Assembly: GCA_030673955.1 (NCBI GenBank)
Contig: DAOVBF010000071.1
Location: 1 to 6,819, forward strand
Length of the DNA stretch: 6,819 nucleotides
From: Deltaproteobacteria bacterium
GTDB taxonomy: Bacteria; Myxococcota_A; UBA9160; SZUA-336
Direction: 5' to 3'
Below the pieces are notes generated by a model. The model saw only the letters and a program-made list of their open reading frames with translations. It was not told where the DNA came from and did not search any database. Below, in pieces: positions 1-5,700 of the stretch. Every line of letters begins with the position of its first letter. The stretch's first letter is position 1. The translations under genes were made by a program, and so were the position numbers.

Positions 1-651
1 GTCCAGGAGCGCAAGGCCGGGAATGCGGGCCACGAGCGCGCGGTGACGCTCCACCCACTCGGACGGCCAGGCCTGAGGCAGGATCAGGGCCAGCCAGCCC
101 GCGGCAGCCACCTCGGCGACCTCGTTGCCGAGCACCTGCACGGCAGAGTAGACGGGGTCTGCGGTGGGCGCATACAGCACGAGATTCCCATTCTCGGGCA
201 CGCCGAGCTCGCGTCTCGCACGCGAGCGCGCCCCTTCGCGATCACGCCAGAGCTCATCGAGTCGGGCAAGGCCGCACCCCACGACATCACCTGACACCCG
301 CGACGCCAGATGGCGCGCGCGTGCCGGGCCCGGAACCAGAACCAGATCGGCAGACGCGAGCGTGTCCGAGAGCTGTTCGCTGTCCGAAGACGCCCTAGGA
401 GGCGCCAACCTGTCTTCGATCACCACCAGCCGCTCGGGCCTGGGCCCCGGGTCGGCGTCGCTCTCGACCAGAACACGGATCTTGCACGGAAGGGGACCGG
501 ACCGGATCCCCTCTGCCGAGCCGCAGGGCAATCCCGAGGCAACGCTCAAGGTTGCGGACTCCCCCGCCTGCTCCAGCGCCCGGTGAAGGGCCCGGAGCGT
601 GGGCAGGTCGGCCGCACGCCGTGTGTGAAGCTCGATCCCCACTCGATCCAT
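1..651 (-). CDS. GT-B-fold glycosyltransferase, CDP-glycerol glycerophosphotransferase-like (partial, C-terminus beyond left edge)
   Basis: The reading frame starts at ATG 651-649 and stays open for 217 codons to the window edge, so only the N-terminal part is present. A purine-rich GAGGG lies about 10 bases upstream of the ATG and is a plausible ribosome site. Three things point to a GT-B enzyme of the CDP-glycerol glycerophosphotransferase or UDP-GlcNAc-epimerase-like fold. A hydrophobic strand followed by a small loop is seen at residues 102-109 (DLVLVPGP). The segment at 125-133 (GCGLARLDE) resembles the family's G-x-P-R-x-D stretch. Residues 146-163 run from R-R-E-L-G-V-P to LVLYAPT, the usual linker leading into the nucleotide-binding C-terminal domain. 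Such enzymes transfer glycerol-phosphate or sugar units to cell-envelope polymers in the cytoplasm. No signal peptide or membrane segment is seen. The N-terminal 100 residues do not resemble a family I can name, and the donor and acceptor are unknown. It is transcribed divergently from the topoisomerase gene. The frame is convincing; the specific function is only probable. Confidence 0.72.
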   Translation of the reverse strand, partial: MDRVGIELHTRRAADLPTLRALHRALEQAGESATLSVASGLPCGSAEGIRSGPLPCKIRVLVESDADPGPRPERLVVIEDRLAPPRASSDSEQLSDTLASADLVLVPGPARARHLASRVSGDVVGCGLARLDELWRDREGARSRARRELGVPENGNLVLYAPTADPVYSAVQVLGNEVAEVAAAGWLALILPQAWPSEWVERHRALVARIPGLALLD

Positions 652-705
652 ATTCGTTGCACCCTCTTGCGCGTGCAGCCGCGCTCGCAACCCCCAACGG
701 CAAGA

Positions 706-772
706 GGCGGGTTTCCCTTGAGCTCCTGCTGGCGGGTTATCGGCGGGCTCTCCTGGCGGGTTATCGGCGGGC
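706..772. repeat. Short direct repeats (GGCGGGTT x3; perfect 20-base repeat x2)
   Basis: The 20-base sequence at 729-748 is repeated exactly at 753-772, a period of 24 bases. Its core GGCGGGTT also occurs at 706-713, so the core appears at 706, 731 and 755 with spacings of 25 and 24 bases. On the minus strand it reads AACCCGCC and lies about 55-120 bases upstream of the glycosyltransferase start. It could be a set of regulator sites, a transcribed leader repeat, or a slippage duplication; the sequence does not decide which. Confidence 0.75.
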
Positions 773-782
773 CAAGCCCGCC
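766..782. repeat. GC-rich perfect hairpin, 7-base stem
   Basis: GGCGGGC at 766-772 pairs perfectly with GCCCGCC at 776-782 around a three-base loop. The left arm is the end of the second direct-repeat copy. No T-run follows on either strand, so it is not a standard intrinsic terminator, and a terminator is not expected between divergent starts. It may form in the leader of the minus-strand gene if transcription begins in the AT-richer patch beyond it. Confidence 0.55.
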
Positions 783-837
783 TGCTGGTACGGCGAATCC
801 GCGCTTCTCGCATCAGCTCCACGCGCTTCGCACAGTC

Positions 838-885
838 CGTCTGAACCAACCAAATCCTTTATGAGAACAAGGAGTTGCATCAGCC
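838..885. promoter_or_regulatory. AT-richer patch, probable divergent promoter zone
   Basis: This stretch is clearly richer in A and T than anything around it and includes AACCAACCAAATCC and TTTATGAGAACAAGG. Promoters in GC-rich genomes often sit in such patches, and this one lies roughly midway between the two divergent genes. I could not match a convincing -35 and -10 with 16-18 base spacing on either strand, so the assignment rests on composition and position only. Confidence 0.3.
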
Positions 886-930
886 GAGTCAGAGCGATCT
901 CCACAGCCTGGTGCACGGGTCTCAATTCCG

Positions 931-968
931 CCCTGCCGACCCCCGAAGAGGCAGGGGTGGCTTGCCTC
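931..968 (+). promoter_or_regulatory. Two mutually exclusive inverted repeats in the topB leader
   Basis: CCCTGCC at 931-937 is the exact reverse complement of GGCAGGG at 950-956 (12-base loop). GAGGCA at 948-953 is the exact reverse complement of TGCCTC at 963-968 (9-base loop). The two stems share 950-953, so only one can form at a time. The arrangement lies 49-87 bases before the topB start and would be in its leader if transcription begins upstream of 931. No U-run follows either stem and no known riboswitch family is recognised. Short GC stems also arise by chance in such sequence. Confidence 0.3.
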
Positions 969-1007
969 CGCGACACCTGCGGGCTACAAGGGACCACCTT
1001 CGGACTT

Positions 1008-1012
1008 GGGAG
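1008..1012 (+). promoter_or_regulatory. Ribosome binding site deciding the topB start
   Basis: GGGAG lies five bases before the GTG at 1018. It supports GTG 1018 over the in-frame TTG at 1006, which overlaps this site and lacks a good one of its own. Confidence 0.7.
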
Positions 1013-1017
1013 ACGTT

Positions 1018-3678
1018 GTGAGCAAGGCACTGGTCATCACGGAGAAGCCGAGCGTCGCACGTGACATCGTGGCCGCTCTCGGCGGCTTCCGCGAGCATGA
1101 CGGCTTCTGGGAAAGTGATCGCACGGTCGTCACTTTCTCGGTCGGACATATCGTTGAGCTCCTGGCGCCAGAGGACATTGATCCCGTGTACAAGCGCTGG
1201 ACTCTCGACACGCTCCCCATTCTTCCTAAAGAGTTCAAACTGAAGCAGAAAGCGGGCGCCGCCGAACGTGTGCGCACGATCAAGAAGCTGCTCAAACGCC
1301 GCGACATCGATCGCATCATCAACGCCTGCGATGCCGGACGCGAAGGTGAGCTGATCTTCCGCGAGATCCTCGAGTTTCTGGGGGACTCGAAGCCCGTGCA
1401 GCGGCTCTGGCTCCAGTCGATGACCGCCAACGCCATTCGCAGCGGGTTCGAGCAGCTCGAGCCGGGCGAGCTCTACGACAACCTCGGAGCGGCCGCGGCC
1501 TGCCGCTCACGTGCCGACTGGCTGATCGGGATGAACGCCACGCGCGCGCTGACGCGGCGCCTGAAGGGGCGTAGGGAGCGAACGGCGTGGTCGGCCGGAC
1601 GCGTCCAGACCCCGACGCTGGCCATCCTGGTCGGCCGCGAGCTCGAGATCCTCGCCCATCTGCCGCGGCCCTACTGGCGTCTGGAGGCTCGCTTCCAGGC
1701 GAACCACGAGTACGCCGGCATCTGGTTCGACCCCGGCTTCCAGGCGCAGAAGGACCAGCCGGATGCGGCAGACGACCGGATCTTCGATGAGCATCGCGCG
1801 CTTTCGATCGCCAACGCCGTGGAAGGCCAGACCGGCACGGCGCGCGAGACACGCAAGCCCAGTCGCGAAACGGCGCCTCCGCTCTTCGACATGACCAGCT
1901 TGCAGCGAGAGGCGAACGGACGCCTCGGCTGGTCCGCCAAGCGAACCCTCAACTCGGCGCAGCGCTGTTACGAGATACACAAGGTTTTGACTTACCCGCG
2001 TACCGACTCGCGCTGTCTACCCAGCGACTATCGGCCCACCGTGGACCAGATCCTGCAGACCTTCGCGCAACGTGGAGCCTTCCGCGCGGAGGCCCGGCAG
2101 CTCATCAAACAGGGCATGCAGAACACCGGGCGCACTTTCGACGACTCCAAGATCTCGGACCACTTCGCGATCATTCCGACCGGTCACGTACCCGGTGCGA
2201 CCCTGAAGGGAGACGACGCACGGCTCTTCGATGTGGTTGCACGCCGCTTCCTCGCGACTTTCTATCCGCCCGCCATCTGGACACGGGTGGAGCGCGTCAC
2301 CGAGGTGGCGGGACATTCCTTCCGCTCGCGCTCGCGGACGCTCGACGAGCCGGGTTGGCGGACCGTGCTGGGCCAGACGGAGCAGGAGGATCAGGTCCTG
2401 CCCGCGCTGGTGCCGGGCCAGGCCGAGGCCGAGGGCGTCCAGGCGCGCAGCCTCGAGGTCGAGACCCAGGCCGAGAAGACGAAGCCGCCGCCGCGGATTA
2501 CGGAGGCGCGCCTGCTTTCGCTCATGGAAAACGCCGGGCGCTACATCGATGACGACGACCTGGCGGATGTCCTGCACGAGAAAGGCATCGGTACGGCGGC
2601 CACCCGCGCCGACATCATCGAAAACCTCCTCCTCAAGAGCTACGTGGTGCGGATCGGAAAGGCACTGCGGCCGACGGTCAAGGGGATCCGCCTGGTGGAC
2701 GTGTTGCGACGCATCCATGTCGACCGCCTGGCTTCTCCGGAGCTCACGGGCGAGATGGAGTACGAGCTCCGGGAGATCGAGCGGGGCCACATCACCGCTA
2801 AGGAATTCCTGGAGAAGATGGTCGACTACACGACCAAGATCGTGGAGCGGACCCGCGAGTTCGGCTACGACGAGCTCTACCCCAACGACGAAGCGTTGGG
2901 GCCGTGTCCCGGCTGCGGCAAGCCGGTCTACGAGCGGTCCTGGTTCTATCGCTGCAAAGAGGACCCGAACGTAGACCCCGACCAGGATTGCGACTTCCGG
3001 CTCTGGAAGGACAAGGCCGGACGCTACATGGACCGTGGCACGGTGCGCCTGCTGCTGGAGAAGCATGAGACCCCCGTGCTCGACGGGTTCATGTACCAGG
3101 ATGGTCGCACCTACAGCGCGAGCCTCATGCTGGAAGGCAAGGAGCTCAAGCTCGTCCCCCTCGAGGGAAGCGTGGGAGAGCGCGCCATTGATACCCCCGA
3201 GTACGAGGTGGACGACACCCCCCTCGGGCCCTGTCCGCGGGATCACGGGAGCGAGATCGTCGAGACACCCACGCACTATGTCTGCAAGAGCACGATCGAG
3301 CGCGCCGAAGGCGATGCATCCAAGCCCTGCCCCTTCACCTTCCCGCGGACCGTCTGCCACCGCGAGATGACACGCACCGAAGCCGAGCACTACGTGAAGC
3401 ACAAGCGCACCGAGATGCTGGAAGAGTTCATCTCGAAACGGGGCCGCCCCTTTTCCGCCACTCTCTTCCTGAAGGAGAACGGCCGACACGGCTTCGAGTT
3501 CGCCCAGCGCACGGGAGGCGGCAGGCGCAAGGCGACTGGCAAGAAGACCACGCGAAAGAAGGGCACGACGCGCAAGAAGACGACGCGCAGAAAGGCGACT
3601 ACGCCGAAGAAGGTCGCCGCCAAGGTCGTGCGCCGCAAGGCGACTCCAAAGGCATCGAAGAGGCGCACCAGCTCCTAA
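1018..3678 (+). CDS. topB: DNA topoisomerase III (type IA) with lysine/arginine-rich C-terminal tail
   Basis: This 886-residue type IA topoisomerase cuts one DNA strand through a 5'-phosphotyrosine link and passes another through the gap, relaxing negative supercoils and separating linked replication intermediates. The Toprim domain holds ITEKPS with Glu9 and the acidic motif DAGREGE at 105-111. WSAGRVQTPTL (191-201) and TYPRTDSR (325-332), with catalytic Tyr326, follow; E. coli TopB uses Tyr328. ITEARLLSLMEN (494-505) and KGIGTAATRADII (522-534) are also diagnostic. A four-cysteine zinc ribbon uses C630, C633, C646 and C658. A second, weaker one has C739, H743, C756 and C771. C-terminal topoisomerase repeats lie near 678-717 and 791-828, and residues 836-886 form a very basic tail. 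GTG 1018 is chosen for its ribosome site and because MSKALVITEKPS matches the usual family N-terminus. E. coli TopB is about 650 residues, so the extra length is the zinc ribbons, repeats and tail. There are no frameshifts or missing catalytic residues. Some mobile elements carry topB, but no mobile genes are visible here. Confidence 0.96.
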   Translation: MSKALVITEKPSVARDIVAALGGFREHDGFWESDRTVVTFSVGHIVELLAPEDIDPVYKRWTLDTLPILPKEFKLKQKAGAAERVRTIKKLLKRRDIDRIINACDAGREGELIFREILEFLGDSKPVQRLWLQSMTANAIRSGFEQLEPGELYDNLGAAAACRSRADWLIGMNATRALTRRLKGRRERTAWSAGRVQTPTLAILVGRELEILAHLPRPYWRLEARFQANHEYAGIWFDPGFQAQKDQPDAADDRIFDEHRALSIANAVEGQTGTARETRKPSRETAPPLFDMTSLQREANGRLGWSAKRTLNSAQRCYEIHKVLTYPRTDSRCLPSDYRPTVDQILQTFAQRGAFRAEARQLIKQGMQNTGRTFDDSKISDHFAIIPTGHVPGATLKGDDARLFDVVARRFLATFYPPAIWTRVERVTEVAGHSFRSRSRTLDEPGWRTVLGQTEQEDQVLPALVPGQAEAEGVQARSLEVETQAEKTKPPPRITEARLLSLMENAGRYIDDDDLADVLHEKGIGTAATRADIIENLLLKSYVVRIGKALRPTVKGIRLVDVLRRIHVDRLASPELTGEMEYELREIERGHITAKEFLEKMVDYTTKIVERTREFGYDELYPNDEALGPCPGCGKPVYERSWFYRCKEDPNVDPDQDCDFRLWKDKAGRYMDRGTVRLLLEKHETPVLDGFMYQDGRTYSASLMLEGKELKLVPLEGSVGERAIDTPEYEVDDTPLGPCPRDHGSEIVETPTHYVCKSTIERAEGDASKPCPFTFPRTVCHREMTRTEAEHYVKHKRTEMLEEFISKRGRPFSATLFLKENGRHGFEFAQRTGGGRRKATGKKTTRKKGTTRKKTTRRKATTPKKVAAKVVRRKATPKASKRRTSS
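3523..3675 (+). repeat. Degenerate Lys/Arg/Thr repeats encoding the TopB tail
   Basis: These bases encode residues 836-886 of TopB. Of these 51 residues 24 are Lys or Arg and none is Asp or Glu. The pattern is a loose 5-7 residue unit such as TTRKK, GTTRKK, TTRRK and ATTPKK, followed by AAK, RRKATPK and SKRR. It resembles histone H1-like bacterial tails, and basic C-terminal tails are known on mycobacterial topoisomerase I. A DNA-holding role is inferred. The DNA is imperfectly repeated (runs of aagaag and acgcgc) and may vary in length between strains. Confidence 0.8.
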
Positions 3679-3687
3679 GCCCGCCTT

Positions 3688-3696
3688 TGTTACAAT
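3688..3696 (+). promoter_or_regulatory. Extended -10 promoter element for aguB
   Basis: TGTTACAAT fits the sigma-70 extended -10 pattern (TG, one base, then TAnnnT, with TACAAT one mismatch from TATAAT). It sits ten bases after the topB stop. No good -35 hexamer is seen about 17 bases upstream, which lies in topB, but extended -10 promoters can work without one. Transcription would start near 3703, giving a leader of about 37 bases with a CGGCC/GGCCG stem (3706-3710 with 3717-3721) and a GGAG at 3726-3729. This would let the agmatine genes be expressed independently of topB. Confidence 0.45.
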
Positions 3697-3739
3697 GCCC
3701 GCCACCGGCCCCGACCGGCCGAGGCGGAGCAAACCCCGA

Positions 3740-4615
3740 ATGCCGCGACCCGTTCGACGCATCGCTCTGGTACAGCAGAGCGTGACCGAGGACCGTGCAC
3801 GCAACCTGGCGCGTGCGGAGGAGGGTATCCGCGAGGCTGCCGCGCGCGGTGCAGAAGTGGTGTGCCTCCAGGAACTCTTCCGTACGCCCTACTTTCCGCA
3901 GGTCGAGAGCGCGGATCACTTCGACCTCGCGGAGCCCATTCCCGGACCCACCACCGAGCATATGACAAAGCTGGCCGGCGAACTCGGCTTGGTCCTGATC
4001 GTGCCCGTTTTCGAGCGGCGCGCGGCGGGCCTCCACCACAACAGCGCGGTCGTCGTCGACGCCAACGGGACGCAGGTGGGCCTCTATCGCAAGATGCACA
4101 TCCCGGACGATCCGCAGTTTTACGAGAAGTTCTACTTCGCCCCCGGTGACACGGGCTTCCACAGCTTCGACACCAGCGCCGGGCGCATCGGCGTCCTCAT
4201 CTGCTGGGACCAGTGGTTTCCGGAGGCCGCCCGGCTCGTGGCCCTGGACGGTGCCGAGATCGTGTTTTACCCGACAGCCATCGCGTGGCTACACGGGGAA
4301 AGCGACCAAGAGAACGCAGCGCAACGCGAGTCGTGGATCACGGTCCAGCGTGCACATGCGATTGCCAACGGTGTGTTCGTGGCCGCGGTGAACCGGGTCG
4401 GACGAGAAGGCAGCCTGACGTTTTTCGGTAGCTCCTTCGTATGCGACCCGCAGGGTCGCATGCTGGCGCTCGCCCCGAGCGACCGAGAGGAAGTTCTGGT
4501 CGTCGACTGCCCACTGGGAAGGATCGAAGAGCAGCGTCGCGGGTGGCCCTTCCTGCGTGACCGCCGGATCGACGCCTACGCTGACCTGCTGACCTTCTTC
4601 CGCCGCTCGTCGTGA
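3740..4615 (+). CDS. aguB: N-carbamoylputrescine amidase
   Basis: A 291-residue nitrilase-superfamily enzyme that hydrolyses N-carbamoylputrescine to putrescine, CO2 and ammonia in the cytoplasm, the last step of the agmatine route to polyamines. The catalytic Glu-Lys-Cys triad is visible as Glu45 (LQELF), Lys118 (YRKMHIPDD) and Cys155 (LICWDQWFPE). Other family marks are the start RRIALVQQS, QFYEKFYFAPGDTGF (126-140) and FYPTAIAW (176-183). The ICWDQWFPEAARL stretch is typical of AguB rather than of other nitrilases. ATG 3740 is preferred: it has GGAG ten bases upstream, gives the usual family length of about 290 residues, and places the N-terminus where homologues begin. The in-frame ATG at 3695 would add 15 residues but lies within the probable -10 element and has no ribosome site. 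The neighbouring agmatine deiminase gene makes the substrate of this enzyme, which strongly supports the assignment. No disruption is seen. Confidence 0.95.
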   Translation: MPRPVRRIALVQQSVTEDRARNLARAEEGIREAAARGAEVVCLQELFRTPYFPQVESADHFDLAEPIPGPTTEHMTKLAGELGLVLIVPVFERRAAGLHHNSAVVVDANGTQVGLYRKMHIPDDPQFYEKFYFAPGDTGFHSFDTSAGRIGVLICWDQWFPEAARLVALDGAEIVFYPTAIAWLHGESDQENAAQRESWITVQRAHAIANGVFVAAVNRVGREGSLTFFGSSFVCDPQGRMLALAPSDREEVLVVDCPLGRIEEQRRGWPFLRDRRIDAYADLLTFFRRSS

Positions 4616-4669
4616 CGGAGCGTGGGACGCGGGAGGCGAACGTTCCGGCGATGACCACCATGCGTGTGC

Positions 4670-4674
4670 AAAGG
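4670..4674 (+). promoter_or_regulatory. Ribosome binding site supporting the aguA start at 4681
   Basis: AAAGG lies six bases before ATG 4681. The other in-frame starts fare worse: GTG 4612 has no purine-rich site, ATG 4651 has GGGAGG but 14 bases away, and ATG 4660 has none. Confidence 0.5.
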
Positions 4675-4680
4675 CGTCGC

Positions 4681-5700
4681 ATGCCAGCTGAGTGGGAGCC
4701 ACACGCCGCCACCTGGGTCGCGTGGCCCCACAATGCCGAGACCTGGCCCGGCTGTCTCGATGCAGCAGAACGGGAGTTCCGGCTTCTGGTCGAGAAGCTG
4801 TCGGCATCCGAACCGGTCCACGTGGTCGTGCAGAACGCGGAGCATGCGCGGCACGTGCACGAGCAGCTGATCCCGCTGGGCACCGCCCGACCGATCCAGC
4901 TTCACGAGGTGCCGACAGACGACGCCTGGATGCGGGACATCGGCCCCACGTTCGTGGAAGACGCCGAGACGGGGCTCCTGGCAATCGACTGGATCTTTAA
5001 TAGTTGGGGCGGCAAGTACCCCCCGTGGGACCGCGATGACGCGGCGGCGGGCGGGGTGGCGGCCCAGGCCAAGGTTCGGAGCCAGCGGGTGGGGCTCGTC
5101 ATCGAAGGCGGCGCGCTCGAGGTGGATGGCGAGGGCACGCTGCTCACGACCGAGTCCGTGCTGCTCGACCCGAAACGCAACCCCCGGGTCGACCAAGCGG
5201 AGCTGGAGCGCCAGCTCGCGGAGCTGCTCGGCGTGCGCCACGTCGTGTGGCTCGAGGGCGCCATCGAGGGCGATGACACCGACGGGCACATCGACGAAAT
5301 CGCTCGCTTCGTGGGCCCGGCACGGGTGGTTTGCGCACGCGAGCCCGACGCACGCGATCCCAACCATGCGGCGCTCGAGCGCTGCCGCGCCCAGCTCGAG
5401 GAGGCGCGGGACGCGCGGGGACGTGCCCTCGAAGTGATCGACCTGCCGATGCCGCCCCCGATCGAAGCCGACGGCGCTCGCCTTCCGGCGAGCTACGCCA
5501 ACTTCTATATCGCGAACCAGACGCTGATCGTGCCCGTCTTCGGGGTGGCGAAGGACGCCGAGGCGCTTCGGATCCTGAGCGACCTCTTCCCCGGGCGTGC
5601 CGTGCGTGGCACGCCGTGTCGTACCCTCGTACGCGGTCTGGGGTCGGTGCACTGTCTGACCCAGCAGCAGCCCGCTCTCCGACATGGTCCAGAGAGCTGA
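4681..5700 (+). CDS. aguA: Agmatine deiminase (agmatine iminohydrolase)
   Basis: A peptidylarginine-deiminase-fold (PAD_porph) enzyme converting agmatine to N-carbamoylputrescine and ammonia. From ATG 4681 it has 339 residues. Diagnostic stretches are MPAEWEPHAATWVAWPHN at the N-terminus, DAWMRDIGPTF (81-91), FNSWGGKYPPWD (106-117), EGGALEVDGEGTLLTTE (142-158), GDDTDGHIDEIARF (197-210) with His203 and Asp205, and GLGSVHCLTQQQPA (319-332) with the nucleophile Cys325. All core catalytic residues appear intact. The start is uncertain. ATG 4681 has the best ribosome site and fits the conserved N-terminus. GTG 4612 would overlap the aguB stop by four bases (GTGA) and add 23 residues with no visible family resemblance. 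ATG 4651 is an intermediate option. Either way the gene follows aguB closely in the same direction, giving coordinated production of both enzymes. Agmatine would come from an arginine decarboxylase encoded elsewhere. Confidence 0.95.
   Translation: MPAEWEPHAATWVAWPHNAETWPGCLDAAEREFRLLVEKLSASEPVHVVVQNAEHARHVHEQLIPLGTARPIQLHEVPTDDAWMRDIGPTFVEDAETGLLAIDWIFNSWGGKYPPWDRDDAAAGGVAAQAKVRSQRVGLVIEGGALEVDGEGTLLTTESVLLDPKRNPRVDQAELERQLAELLGVRHVVWLEGAIEGDDTDGHIDEIARFVGPARVVCAREPDARDPNHAALERCRAQLEEARDARGRALEVIDLPMPPPIEADGARLPASYANFYIANQTLIVPVFGVAKDAEALRILSDLFPGRAVRGTPCRTLVRGLGSVHCLTQQQPALRHGPES

Larger units (their letters stand above)
652..1017. other. Divergent intergenic region between glycosyltransferase and topB
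   Basis: These 366 bases separate two divergently transcribed starts and should hold promoters for both. I see no convincing protein gene: open frames across it have no family resemblance and run into the flanking genes out of frame. It contains three GGCGGGTT motifs, a perfect 20-base direct repeat, a GC hairpin, an AT-richer stretch and two overlapping inverted repeats close to topB, each listed separately. No tRNA and no clear sigma-70 -35/-10 pair could be recognised on either strand. Confidence 0.8.

Noticed and set aside
706..772. CRISPR array
   Set aside because: The perfect repeats are 20 bases with only four bases between them, two full copies only, and no cas genes; this is a short tandem repeat.
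766..782. Hairpin as an intrinsic terminator
   Set aside because: No T-run follows on either strand, and it lies between divergent starts where a terminator is not expected.
761..1030. 89-codon minus-strand open frame in the intergenic region
   Set aside because: It overlaps the topB start, crosses the probable promoter zone and inverted repeats, and shows no recognisable domain. A short novel peptide cannot be excluded but is not supported.
552..1064. Plus-strand open frame across the divergent intergenic region
   Set aside because: It starts antisense to the glycosyltransferase and ends inside topB out of frame; its LLAGYRRA repeats only reflect the 24-base DNA repeat. No ribosome site or family resemblance.
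1018..3678. topB as a sign of an integrated conjugative element
   Set aside because: No integrase, relaxase, mating-pair or partition genes and no attachment repeats are visible, and the flanking genes look like ordinary chromosomal metabolism.
3695..3739. Upstream ATG extending aguB by 15 residues
   Set aside because: It lies inside the TACAAT element, has no ribosome site, and the added Pro/Arg-rich residues are not expected in the family.
2017..3804. 595-codon open frame on the minus strand across topB
   Set aside because: It is antisense to a gene with complete topoisomerase motifs, its translation shows no family features, and long antisense frames are expected where third codon positions are mostly G or C.
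4576..5685. 369-codon open frame on the minus strand across aguA
   Set aside because: Antisense shadow of agmatine deiminase; no recognisable protein features.
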